Made by a program: the position numbers and the translations under genes. This document shows, piece by piece, positions 23,367 through 34,350 of a stretch of 64,000 bases of DNA. The stretch is taken from positions 5,183,044-5,247,043 of the forward strand of contig SSNP01000010.1 in assembly GCA_006937955.1 (NCBI GenBank), in the 5' to 3' direction. Under the pieces are notes generated by a model that was not told where the DNA came from, ran no database searches, and saw only the letters and a program-made list of their open reading frames with translations. Source of the DNA: Pachypanchax playfairii (lineage: Eukaryota; Chordata; Actinopteri; Cyprinodontiformes; Aplocheilidae). Each line of letters begins with the position of its first letter. The stretch's first letter is position 1.

Positions 23367-26220
23367 CTAGTTAGCCGGTTGGGGCCGTTCCTCTGGGATG
23401 AGTGAGGTGAAGAAGGTGCTGATGAAGGACCAGGCGATGGTGAGGAAGTTTGGCTCATGGAGGACAGCAGCAGCTTGAGCCTGCTCCCCTGGGCCTCCAA
23501 CACCTTCTTCACCGCCGTCATCATCCTCCAACCCATCATCCATCAAACGTTCCTGAGACGGGAGTGTAACAGTTTAATTTTCAGTAAAAAAAAAAAAAAA
23601 AAAAAAACTTTTAATGAAATAAAACAATAATAAAGTAACAAGCAGCTTCTGTTTTTTAGCCTAAAGCACATTTTTAAACTGAAATTTCCACCTCTGAGTT
23701 TTTACTCAACATCGTAAACAAGTTGTTTTCTTTCCTCTTCAAGTAAATCTAAAGAAATTAGGACCATCTGATTTCAATAAAACAACCAACCAAAAAATGG
23801 AATTCTGCACATTTTTTATTTTTGAAGAATGTAGATAAAGGAAAAGAAAAAACTGCTAAGAAACAAGAGAACCAAAAATAAATCTACACTGTTTTTTTTA
23901 TTTAAAATAACATCATAATATAAGCTGTTAATCATGAGTGTCTTACAAAAACAGGTCACATTTAACAGTCATTTACCTCGTGAGTTAAAAGTTAGATATA
24001 AATATGTGGCTTAAACTTTCAAACTGACCATTTCCTGTATGTCCTGCTGCCTCTGATCTTCATTCTGAGGAACACCAGCTCTTCCTCGTCCCTGAAGGTT
24101 CTGCTGATCTGGTCTGAAGGGGAACCAACGTGCCTGGTGCCTGAAAACAAACAGACTCCTGCTTTGGTTTAAAGGTTTTAATAAACCTTTCAACTAAAGA
24201 TCTTTAGAAATCCTGACATTAAAAAGTGCTCGTGTGTTTAGATGCAGGTGTGACTCACAGGTAGATGAGCAGCATGGCACCGACCACCATGACAAAGCGG
24301 TTAAAGGAGGAGTAGAAATAGACGATGCTCAGGAGGACGCCGGCACGTGACACAGTGTACAGCCAGTCTAGCCAATCACGGTTCAGTTCGTCATCGTTTA
24401 ACACCGGCCCGCCCTGAGCGTTCATCTGGATTTGGTTGGCCGGCTGGTTCTCTTGTAAGGGGTTCTGAGGCGGGTTCGGACCCAGCGGAGGTTGCACGGC
24501 TTCGTCAGGTTGAGCTGGCTGATGGGGTGAGGAGGGGGAAGAGGAGGGGGGAGGGGTGCTGGGTGGCTGAGAGGCAGCTACTGCTGCTTGACTATAAAGA
24601 GGAGAAAAAAAAGAATAAAAATAACCAACTGTTGCTGAAATAATGATACAAGATTTTACTGATGAATTAAAAACAAAGATAAACGTTCTGCAGGCTTTTC
24701 TTTTACTTACTATTGCATGTAATAGTGGCGTGCGTACATCTGTTGCCACCACAGCATCTGTAAGGGCACATACATGGGGTTGGGGGGCGTGTTGGCGGGC
24801 AGGCCGCCTTGCAAAGGGACCTGGGCTGCATCCGGGCTGTGGAATCACATAACATTTAACAACTCATCAACACCAATCAACTAACAGTCACACATACTGA
24901 AAAGGTTTCATCTTCAAAGGCTTCTGCGTTTCCCTTTAATCGGACATTTACTGAACTGAAACTAATTCTGCTTTCAGTTTAAGGCGTTTCAGCATGACAC
25001 CAACCACAAAACATCCAGGACCACTCCCAGAAGCTTTTACTGTGCTGTGCAGCAGAACAGCATATTTTGAAGTGAAGCCGTAAAGGTAAAAGTGGAAATA
25101 GATTTTGGAGTTTGTACATTTTTGTAGCTTGTATTTTGTTTGTATTTAATCATATTTCTTTAATCCTTTTTTCCTCTGATGTTTGTTTAACTGGGGGAAC
25201 CAGCTCACCACTGAGGGACACCGGAGGAGCTCTGAGGGTTGTAGGGGGGAAATCCACCTCGATACCTCAACCCATCGTAGGATTCAGGAACTGAGGAGGA
25301 GGCCGAGGAGGAAGAGGCCGACTGACTGTCCAGATTTGATGGGGTAACGGGGGAGGTGGAGCCGGTGCTGTCTGAACTCTGGGACAAAACATAAACAACA
25401 GAAGGAACTAATTATCAAATGAGACTAAGCACCAAATTCTTTGTCTAAAAAATTACAAAAAAGCAACACAGACACATTTTGCAGTAAGGTCACATGGTTT
25501 CCAACAGCCTTCAGAGTTCGTATGAGGCAGCGCAGAACGACATCTTGTCAGATTTTAGGACTGACCGTTAAACTGACAGAAACACAGTTAAGTGTTGTGT
25601 TTACTCACACTGGAGTCAGAAGCAGAAGCGCTGGAAGGACTCTGAGGCATTGGAGAGCCTGGGGGACTAAGAGAAGAACAAACCAGATGCATCATGTGGT
25701 ATTCATCCTGCTGCGGGTCGACAAGGCCAGGAAAAAACCCCAAGAGGAGGCGGAAAACAATGAGCCGCAGCAGATCGGAGACAAAGCAAGAAACAGGGAA
25801 AGAGGAAAGTTTACTGCAGAAATGACCAGAATTCAAACAGAAAAACCTCCTTTGTTTGTAGCACATGATCAGAGTAGCTATTCTTTCCCAGGCAGCCTGT
25901 TTTAGTTCCCCATAGACACAAAGACACGTGAACAAGTGAACACATACCTCTGTACAAACAGAAACTACAGTGGTAGGTTCACTGTTGCCAAAACAAGCTC
26001 AGTACGATTTCATTCTGTGTATATTTTGCTGAGAACAGCTGCTCTGATGTTTACGTCATATGAAAAACAAAGTCAAACTACATGTAAATGTCGAATGTTC
26101 CAACCTCAGGTGAGACAAGTGTGTGAGGATCACTGACTAAAAACTATGAAATCAGAACAAATAGATTTATTTAATATAAAACTGTGCTGCAGCACCTCTT
26201 ACCTGCACATTGTGGAGCAT
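23367..26220 (-). CDS. herpud2: Herpud2-like ER membrane protein, ubiquitin-like domain not found
   Basis: Homocysteine-responsive ER protein of the ERAD machinery. Minus-strand exons: 25609-25710, 25209-25378, 24711-24836, 24259-24591, 24029-24140 and 23367-23552, all in phase with GT-AG borders. They encode QDEYHMMHLVC, a Ser-rich linker, PLQMLWWQQMYARHYYMQY, the MNAQGGPVLNDDELNRDWLDW motif, a hydrophobic hairpin (VLLSIVYFYSSF ... VMVVGAMLLIYL), WFPFRPDQQ and the C-terminus FFTSLIPEERPQPAN. In the family an N-terminal ubiquitin-like domain precedes QDEYH. No exon for it is visible between 25711 and 27667. An upstream exon, 26203-26264, carries an in-frame ATG at 26220 (MLHNVQ then QDEYHMM), giving 348 residues. 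The start is uncertain; the body of the gene is not. The 25710 acceptor is a CAGCAG tandem. Confidence 0.85.
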
Positions 26221-26264
26221 TAAAGGTGCCTTCCTGAGAACATCAGCTGCAGGTCATTGAACAG
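26203..26264 (-). pseudogene. herpud2: Putative herpud2 leader exon with relic of ubiquitin-like coding exon
   Basis: Flanked by a good acceptor (TGTTTGTGTTGCAG) and donor (GTAAGA), 62 bases. Reading CTG TTC AAT GAC CTG CAG CTG gives LFNDLQL. After a frame break, GAT GTT CTC AGG AAG gives DVLRK. The Herpud2 family has LL-D-H-LQL-x-D-(I/V)LRK at this exact place, just before QDEYH. So the exon looks like the end of the ubiquitin-like domain with small deletions. All three frames carry stops. It now holds three chained ATGs, the last in frame with the downstream exons. A chance resemblance is possible because the match is short. Confidence 0.5.
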
Positions 26265-27667
26265 CTGCAACACAAACAGCATTGTATGATGTGTGCTTAT
26301 ACACAGACGTGACCCACACACTGCAGGGCATGTCAACACGCCTGCCCAGAACAAACAAAATGCCAGTTTGGGTTAAAAGTAGGATGTAGATCTCAAATTA
26401 GGGATTGAAACACATCTATTAATTGTTTTGTTGTACTTTTCAGCCATCTGTGATGCTTTTAACATGAAATTCAGCATTTCAGGTAACAAGGAAACAAAAA
26501 TACATATTAAAGACAAAACATAACAGAAGCTTGCTGATTTAAAGCAACTATAAAACCCCCCAAAATTTTTTTTGGACTATTTTTTTAATGAAAAACTGAA
26601 AATAAAAGTAAGATACTACTCAACTGCCCAAAGTTTGATTGTATTTCTTTGTCTTACATAATTGTCATTCTTCAGTCTTTTTTTAAAGCAGTGAATTATC
26701 CATGCTGTTAATCTTATATGAACATATTGTACCACCTCACACCTTCGAAGCTAAATTACACTGTACGTAGATTTCTGAAAAGAAATTTCTGTTTTCCAGA
26801 CAAGTAAGTTTAGCTACAGGTCATGTAACAAAAAGCTTAATGTTTTATTTATTCAAACAACTCAAGATCAACAGGTTTCTGTACGTGGAGTTTTTACAAG
26901 ATGTTTTAATGTCAGCATGTTCTTTCTGATGGAATCAGAACATACTTGATAAAAATGCTGCTGTTTCCTCTGAGACGTGTCCATCATAACCCACTGAGAT
27001 CCTGAGCATAAAAAAGACTCATTTGTTTTTATTTCCATCAGACTGAAAAGCCCAAATGTGTAAAAACTGCTCTGGAAATAAAAGAAGAAAATCTGGAATT
27101 GTACTAATCTAAAAATTAGTGCTAAAGAAACGATTAATAATAATAATGATTTGTCCTCTTCATCTTTTCTCATTTGATCATTTTGGTCTAATTTTTTACA
27201 GGAAAAAAAGGACGCGAATAAAGTTACTGGTTTATTGGTCGAACAAACCAATAACATATTTGGAAGGAATTTTTGTAAACATTAAGCCTTTACTAGAATT
27301 AGTAAATAAAAACTGAGTTGGAGTAACAGATTGGGAGGTAAAGAGTTTGTTTACGCTTCCTGACGACTGCCATGTTGCTAAAAAAAACAAATCTCCAAAT
27401 GCAAATCTCAAACACACCAAACTGACAGTTTGTGGCCTCTTTAGCCAAATATATGGTTCACAAAACAGTCAGAAACACACGAAGCTTTTATAGAAAGTAT
27501 CGTTGTAAATATATATTTGTCATGAAAAACGGTTAGCTTGTTAGCTTCGATGTTTACTAGCCACGAGTTCGGAATATTAAACCGTTGCCGCAGTGACAAC
27601 AAATTTACATGTTTCATTTAAGTCATAAAAGTAAAAAAAAACACACTCAGAACACGTATTTGTTTAC

Positions 27668-27735
27668 CTGTTTCCGCATATAGCCGCTCGGTCTCTTCGT
27701 CCCTGGTCGGCTCGCCTGTTTTATTGTTTTAATGT
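27668..27735 (-). other. herpud2: herpud2 non-coding first exon (5' UTR)
   Basis: On the minus strand GCGGAAACAG is followed by donor GTAAACA at 27667. The exon lies in a GC-richer patch just downstream (on the minus strand) of paired CACGTG motifs. The right limit is approximate because the transcription start is inferred. Confidence 0.5.
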
Positions 27736-27754
27736 CGGCTGTGTAGGCGGAAAT

Positions 27755-27771
27755 CACGTGACCGTCACGTG
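27755..27771. promoter_or_regulatory. herpud2: Twin CACGTG boxes in the herpud2 promoter
   Basis: CACGTG occurs at 27755-27760 and 27766-27771, 11 bp apart (one helical turn), within ATCACGTGACCGTCACGTGG. TCACGTGA is the form bound by USF and by TFEB/MITF factors, and the flanks are close to stress-response elements. This suits a gene of ER quality control. No TATA box is seen. Confidence 0.55.
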
Positions 27772-28347
27772 GTTAACAGCTGATAAGTGAAAAAAAACAG
27801 AAGTTTCGCAAGAAAACACGTTGTTTTAATAATTTAACTAAGACAATAAGTTAAGAAAAGTTTAACTCTTGCAGCTTTCTGGTCTGGAACATTCATGTGA
27901 AAATTGCATATATGTTATAGATAAAAGTCATGATAATTCAGATCATGGATATGTAAATCCTTTCGATTCAACTTCTTTTTTATTTCTTCCATGGTTTTTC
28001 AGTGGTTTTAATGTGTTTATATCTGGTCACTCAAGTGTTTTTATTTCGTGACGTAAAACATAAGTTACTTTTTATATGCAACATAAAAAAAAGTTCCCAA
28101 AATAATCCCTGAGTCTGCTGGAATAGATTCAAATGAATTTAATATTTTTTGTTCTAATAGTTTTAATACACAGCAAATAATGTTTTTCAAAGTTTATTTA
28201 CCCACAAATGAGTGATCAGCACAGTAGACAGTACACTGCAGGTGGACGTTTGTCTGTGATTCTATTTTCAACACTCAGTTTTCCAGATTTTAAATTATTG
28301 CTTACATTTTAATGGTTGTTGATGAATTAACTGATCTTTGGATGTAT
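27772..28347. other. Spacer between herpud2 and the kinase-like gene
   Basis: AT-rich, without supported coding sequence. It should hold the 3' UTR of the minus-strand kinase-like gene at its right side. Confidence 0.5.
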
Positions 28348-29857
28348 TTACTGTTTCAGTTTACGGAGAACCTCCTTGGTCAGCTGTTTACTGTATCGGT
28401 TGATCTTGTGATGTCCAGGCATCCATCCCAACAGAAAACGATGAAAATCTGTCCATGCAAATGCAAATAATCCTCTCCACTCCGTCTCAAGAGCATCAAA
28501 GTCCACGTCTTGTTTAACAAACAGCTTTAGTTCTGTGAAATAGTGGTCCAACAGTCCCGGCACTCTTTTTTCACACTCCCTCTCATCCATGCAGCTTCCT
28601 AAAAAATACACAACATCTTTCATCCCACACCCCCCACCAACATATTGAAAGTCTACAGCTGCCACATCATTTCCACTCTTGGAAAAACAGAAATTAGCCA
28701 ACTTAGCATCTCCATGAACAATAGTTTTAAAGTGACATTCATTAAGTATCCTGTCGATGTCAGCGGCTGCTGCTTTCAGCTCGGCGTGATCCATGGCCTC
28801 CAGCTCATCTGGTCGGGTCTCCAGGTGCCAGTACGTCCCAACAGGCCACAGACCCTCAGGTGACACGCCCAGGAAGAGAGCATGAAAGTGGGCAAGCCAG
28901 CTCAGGCAAGCCCTTATCTCCCTGTCCTTGACGCTGGACCTAAGACAAAATTAACATCCAACATGAAAATTCAGTTATAAATAATCATGTTTTGCTCTTC
29001 TTCATTCAAAGGCTTCAAACAACATGAGCGATGGTTTCAGAAGTGCTTTAAAAATGAAACTTTAGGTTGACTCAAAGCCTGTGTTTCTGACTCAGCTCAG
29101 CTAAAAGCCACTAAATGTGCCTCATATTCTTCTACTTATTCTTCTCAGCTTGTGACTTTTCACTCCCAAAACTAAGTCATAAGAAACAAAAGCAGCCCAG
29201 TTATGTCAAAACATGTCTGTTCTCTGAGGAGATTTGTAAACATCAGTTTCTGTGGGTATCAGAATAAACACATGATGAATGACTATAGCTGCATTTGGGT
29301 GTTTTTTTTTAGAAACATGGCGCATATCATTTACGAGGGATGTTAAAAATATATTTTTACATAAGAAAACTCAAATTAATGAGAAACACATACACAAAAT
29401 TCCCCAAGCTGTTCAGAATTATAACTTGCTCTGGCTCAAAATGATCATATTTTATCATTAAAATGATTTCTGTAGATTTTTGTGACCTTCTCTGATCATA
29501 ACCCGCCACATCCAGATCTTCCAGCACGATTAGCATCTCGTCGCCATAGGAACAGGCAGCCAGGCAGGAAGGGATGCGACAGCTCTGATTGGTGGAGTAG
29601 TTCTGGTACCAGTGGGTCTCCACCTGATAGGATCTCACTTTCCGTGCGTGGGAACGATCTGTATTCCAGCCGCCGGGATGTTCTGCCTCATCTGGAAACT
29701 TGACATGTTTAATGACCACGGAAGGTCGATCACAGCCCTCCACGTGCAGCCGCACGATCTCCCCATAACCGCTCCAAAGTGTCTGGATCTTTGCGCCAAC
29801 ACGCAGGGATGAAGCTCCGCACGCCTGCAGGACCAGATCGCGGTATTCCTGCTTCAT
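28348..29857 (-). CDS. CHK/EcKinase-type kinase-like protein
   Basis: Two exons, 29487-29857 and 28348-28939, join in frame to 320 residues. The start ATG at 29857 is the only in-frame ATG after an upstream stop. The fold is that of aminoglycoside/choline-type kinases: a possible ATP-binding lysine in SVVIKHV (residue 50), a catalytic loop IVHGDAKLANFCF (H199-G-D201, N206) and the metal-binding DFQ at 220-222 in AAVDFQYVGGG. DFQ is the form usual in the ecdysteroid-kinase-like (EcKinase, CHK) family, which phosphorylates small molecules in insects. The vertebrate substrate is not known to me. The donor AG|GTCACA is weak. Function beyond 'small-molecule kinase-like' would be a guess. Confidence 0.88.
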
Positions 29858-31020
29858 TTCCAAAGATATTGCTGTCTGAACCAACGCGATGGGGACGTCA
29901 GATGCTGTTCACACCATCCTGATAAATGTTAACGGCAGCCGCTGACATTTAATGTAAAATGATTGAGAATATCACAAAAAGCCAATTAAACACGTAAAAC
30001 GCCGAGGACGAACCGCATCTGAATATTCCCCTCAGCTTCCTGAAGTGCAGATCAAATAGATCTAATAAGAGAAATGAGATGAACAATGATGCCACCTACT
30101 GGTCTGGAGGGACTCAGATTTAAGATGAGTTTAGGTCTGGATTTTCCATCTTCCTGTTTCATCCTGATCAGTGTCGCAGGATTCAAGTGTTAGCTAGCCT
30201 AATGGAAAAGAAGTGTCATAGTGTGAGATCACCATGTGATACATTTTACCAATAATCAATACGATGTCCTATAAACACAGTATAGACAGATCATCACAGA
30301 TCAGACCAGCATGATCTCAGGATGCAAAAGGGTTTTAAAATCCTGCCTATTTGCTTTTCAGTTGAAATTAATTGGTTTTCTCTATATTTTTAGTTTATTT
30401 GTTTTATAGTTTATTTATTTTTTTATATTCTGCTAAAATCTTAATATGTTTAAGCTTTGATTTATGGTTTCCAAAATTTTCTGCTACAAGTCTATAAAGC
30501 TGATAACAAGTTAACCTACATTAAGACCTTAAATACTGTCCCATGGCAAATATGCTGTGAGACGACCTTGAACAAGTTGTTCATGCTGAACTCTCATGGA
30601 AATGAGACATAAGAAGAAAATATTGATTGTGCCTTTAACAAAACAGACAAAATCTGCTTTCATTTAATGTGTACATTTATTTATTTTCTCTCAATTACAA
30701 AACTAAAAGAGCTGCAACATTCAGTGATCATATCTTGGCCTGACGGGACTAAAAACATACAGATACGTCCTGTAAGTGTTGATCTATATTAAAGCTAAAG
30801 TTTCAAACAACCTCACTGAATATTCTGGTTTCGTGTGAACTAACCAACATGCATGACTATCATGCAAAACAAATAGGCTACCATGTGAGCAACATGTATT
30901 TTCCTTTTAAAGAGACTTTCAGGTGACAGCGGAGGTGAAAACGTCTGTTTTACATTCTGCGGAAGAAACATTTGCATGTTAAGATGTGAAATGTACTCAA
31001 GGTGTCTGAAAGGTAACAGA
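29858..31020. other. Upstream region of the kinase-like gene
   Basis: No further exon is supported. The first 200 bases are GC-richer (GCGATGGGGACGTCAG, GCCGAGGACGAACCGC) and probably include the promoter of the minus-strand kinase-like gene. No clear TATA box. The rest is AT-rich. Confidence 0.45.
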
Positions 31021-31022
31021 GG

Positions 31023-31025
31023 AAA

Positions 31026-31096
<71 letters not shown>

Positions 31097-31116
31097 ACAA
31101 AAAATAAATAAAGAAA
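31023..31116. repeat. (AAAT)n microsatellite
   Basis: About 20 tetranucleotide units, imperfect only at the right end (AAAC, AAAG variants). Confidence 0.95.
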
Positions 31117-31248
31117 TAAAGAAATACGCTCAAAACATTTAACATTCTTTATTTCTGCTGGCAGAATCTGGAAACTTGCAATTAAAATCCCCCTCAGGTC
31201 ATGACAGAAACCTAGATTTATATAAATCAATCTCTCTCTCTCTCACTG

Positions 31249-31250
<2 letters not shown>

Positions 31251-31298
<48 letters not shown>
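31251..31298. repeat. (TA)n microsatellite
   Basis: About 24 TA units, preceded by a short (TC)n tract at 31231-31245. Confidence 0.95.
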
Positions 31299-31300
<2 letters not shown>

Positions 31301-31309
31301 AATGAACGA

Positions 31310-31540
31310 CAGGTGCCACTAACCTGTTTTACTAAAGACCCGGGGAGACTGATCTTTCACAGCATCTCGTCTCTGGAAGGGACTTCCTCCGCCTCTCCGC
31401 TATCTGGACTCAATGGACACATTCAAAAAATACCCAAAAACATTTCTGTTCCAGAAGCATTTTGTTTATTTTTTATCAAGTATGTGTACAACTGCATTTT
31501 ATGTATTTATTTACTCACTATACTGTGTTTTATATATTAT
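31310..31540 (+). mobile_element. Degraded non-LTR retrotransposon tail
   Basis: Reading the + strand, a frame near 31372 gives LWKGLPPPLRYLDSMDTFKK, then YPKTFLFQKHF. This matches the pattern LWN-LP--LR---S---FK--LKTFLF that ends the reverse-transcriptase ORF of many fish LINE-type elements. Only the tail is present and it is not an intact gene. Confidence 0.45.
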
Positions 31541-32102
31541 ATATTTACAAATCCACACAAAACTGTTAATAATTAGAAGTTTATGAAAAAAAAACATTTA
31601 GTGCAAAAATCATCAGAGCTTTTATGTCATTTATTTATATTTTTCAAGACATAAACATAGACATAAAGTTACAAATGCAAATATTGTTAGGTATATCTAC
31701 ATCACTTTAGATTTAAAATATAATCTATGAACCAGCCGGGTTTTTGTTTTGTTTTTAAGAGTTCTGGTAAAAAATATCTAATTTCTCATCTTTTAAATCC
31801 GTTATGTGTTACGTAAGTAAAATGCACATTTATACCACATCTTTTAATGATAAAAATCCCAAAACACTTCACAAAAAAACAGAAACTTGATTTTAAAGAC
31901 AAAGCAAACTCATTAAATAAAAAAGAATTAAAAACAAATGAAGCACATTTTTAATTAGATTGTCTGGTTATTAAAGGTTGTTATATTTTAGTAACTATTT
32001 TAAAGCACACACGGTTTAACTTTTTTATATATAATTATTAATAAATACAAAAGTCCTAGTATGTATTTTACTTTAATTTAAAACAACAATACAGTTGAAT
32101 CT
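31541..32102. other. AT-rich spacer and lectin gene 3' UTR
   Basis: No further gene. The right part should be the 3' UTR of the minus-strand lectin gene; TTTATT strings (AATAAA on the minus strand) occur near 31630. Confidence 0.4.
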
Positions 32103-33520
32103 TTAAGGAACCTGTTTCACAAAAACTTTTCCATTGGATTGTTTTCTCCATCGAAGCTTCACATCATCGGTCTCACTCTCCTTCAGCATCAGCTTCAGCT
32201 GGAAAAGCGGTTATAATGTTATTGTTTACAGCATTTTACATGAGACGTGTCCAACATTAGTACAGTATGATGTGTATTAACTGTGTTTCCATGCTGCTGC
32301 CTACATATTTACAATAAGCAGTAAAACGTACTTGTTCCAGGATACTATCTTGCACCTCATTAGGATCCAGTGAGTTCTGAAGGCTGATTCTCACTTTGAT
32401 ATACTTCTCTGTAGTTTCTATTATAAAAGAGAAAATACATAAACTTGTATATATTAGAATTAGTATGATTTGTTTCATTTATGAACATTACATAGCCAAA
32501 ATATTAGAATTTGATTTCCAAATATTTTGAAAGTAGAGCATTGAGAACCTGGGCGGATACCGTTACAGAGAAATGAGTGTTCTTCTTTACAACTTCGTTC
32601 TTCCCATCGACCAGATTCGTTCTTCCCCAAAGCTCCACAGCTATTATCATCAGCACTCCACACAGATTGACCTGCAGGCCAGTATCTCAGAGAGGAGTCC
32701 GACTGGTCGGACCATGCCCAGGAATCTCTGAAGAAACCAAGCCACACCTCTTCATTATTATTAAGATCCTGGATGATCTGTTCCTCTACAGCATTCCTGA
32801 TACTGGTCAGGTCCGTGTGGGCGGTTCTGCAGTAGTCCAGCGCATCAGCCCAGCTCAGAGGGTTTTCATTGAGAATGTACTGATCTTTACCTTCTATTGT
32901 TGCTGAAAAAAAAAAAATTTTTTTCAGATTTTAAATATCATGAAACAAAATGTGCTTTAAAATTCTTTACAGTAAAAACGTACACTACACCTGACAGTAA
33001 AGAGTCTGAGTATGTAAAAATTCGGACTCTTACCATTATAGCACATTGAAGGTAGTGTAGTGTGACAAGGAAGTGCGCTCAACTTTCCATCTTTGTAAGT
33101 TCCACAGTTGTAATCTGCTTTAGTATTCAAAGACTTGTAGGTTTTTTCTCCCTCTTTGTAGAAGTTATCACCTGCCAGAGACCAGTGCCAGCTACTCTTC
33201 TCATTCTTCCAAAGCCCAAACCAGACTGCATCTTCATATTTACCTTCAATATTTGAAAGAACTTTACTCATCTGATCCACGGAGTTAAAGGTGGCCAGGT
33301 CCAAACAGTTCTCTCTGCAGTAGGTTTGTGCATCAGCCCATGTTTTTGGGGTGGAGAATAAAACAAAGTGATACCGAGCGGCGTACAGCGACTGAAAGCA
33401 CAGACCTGTGAAACAAACGTTTTAATTATTTAGCGTATTTGAACTCATTTTCTACAAGACTTAAATCATTTTGGAGGAACACTCACCTATGAACAAAAAT
33501 AAATGTGGGATACTTTTCAT
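32103..33520 (-). CDS. Secreted protein with two C-type lectin-like domains
   Basis: Five minus-strand exons: 33487-33520, 33034-33405, 32561-32902, 32332-32417 and 32103-32198, 309 residues, all in phase. It starts with a signal peptide (MKSIPHLFLFIGLCFQSLYA). Domain 1 contains KTWADAQTYCRENCLDLATF and ends LPSMCYNG. Domain 2 contains LSWADALDYCRTAHTDLTSI, WLGFFRDSWAWSD and HSFLCNG. A short C-terminal tail ends VKLRWRKQSNGKVFVKQVP, a tail often seen in fish mannose-receptor-like lectins. Neither domain has the EPN/QPD sugar motif or WND, so calcium-dependent sugar binding is unlikely as read. Exon 3 and exon 2 each hold one domain, the usual layout. Such genes expand fast in fish and are often immune-related; the ligand is unknown. 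Confidence 0.88.
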
Positions 33521-34300
33521 AGCTGCAACAGAATAATAATAATTAAGGAAAATATTTTTCTTATACAAATTTAACATATAAAGTAAAGACATATGGGTCT
33601 GCTGCAAATTTATATTTTGTAATGGGTTTTTTGCAATAAATCTCTCACCTTTTGAAGGCCCGTTTAAATTGTGACACATTTGGAAGGAAAGCTGGTGACC
33701 AGCATGAAAAGGAGGTGCTAGCCTGGTGTGGCCGGGTTTGGTGCACCTACATGTAGCAGAATAAACAGTTTTACAATGACAGAAAAAAATTCGACAAGTT
33801 TTTTTATGGGTTTAACCTAAATGCTTAATTATTTTGCTCAACCTTTCCTTTGAAATGTGGAACCATTCAAAAGAGAAATAAACATGAACAAACAACAAAT
33901 GCATGAATGCTGAACTCCAGGGTAGAAATCACAGAAGAAGAAACTTACCTAATGTTTGATGATTCTTACACTGTCACTTTTGTGAATACAATCCTTTTCT
34001 TTTCGTGGACTTTTATAATTCACGGGTTTCCGATGTGTGGTTTAACTCCCAGTTTTTAATTGTAACCAAGCAGTGTTGTTAGTGGCTGTGAAGGTGAGTG
34101 TCTTGAACCAGAAAGTTAATGCATCCTTTTAAATTATTGTGTTTTTCACATTTAAATATAAGTGAACATGTGCTTTCCTCAATATGTAAATCATATGAAA
34201 ACCCTTTAAGAAGATGCAAACTATGTAAATCTGTTTGAAGGGCAAACCAAAGACAAAGCCTCATCGTTGGTTATTCTTGGTCAACTGAGCTGCTCACATA

Positions 34301-34350
<50 letters not shown>

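Noticed and set aside
24592..24848. N-terminal part of the 197-codon minus-strand frame
   Set aside because: It runs through a herpud2 intron and reads the 24711-24836 exon in the wrong frame; only 24259-24591 is the true exon in that frame.
25441..25905. 154-codon plus-strand frame
   Set aside because: Lies antisense to a herpud2 exon and its introns, with no recognisable domain.
26868..27257. 129-codon minus-strand frame as a herpud2 N-terminus
   Set aside because: It has no similarity to a ubiquitin-like fold and is AT-rich intron.
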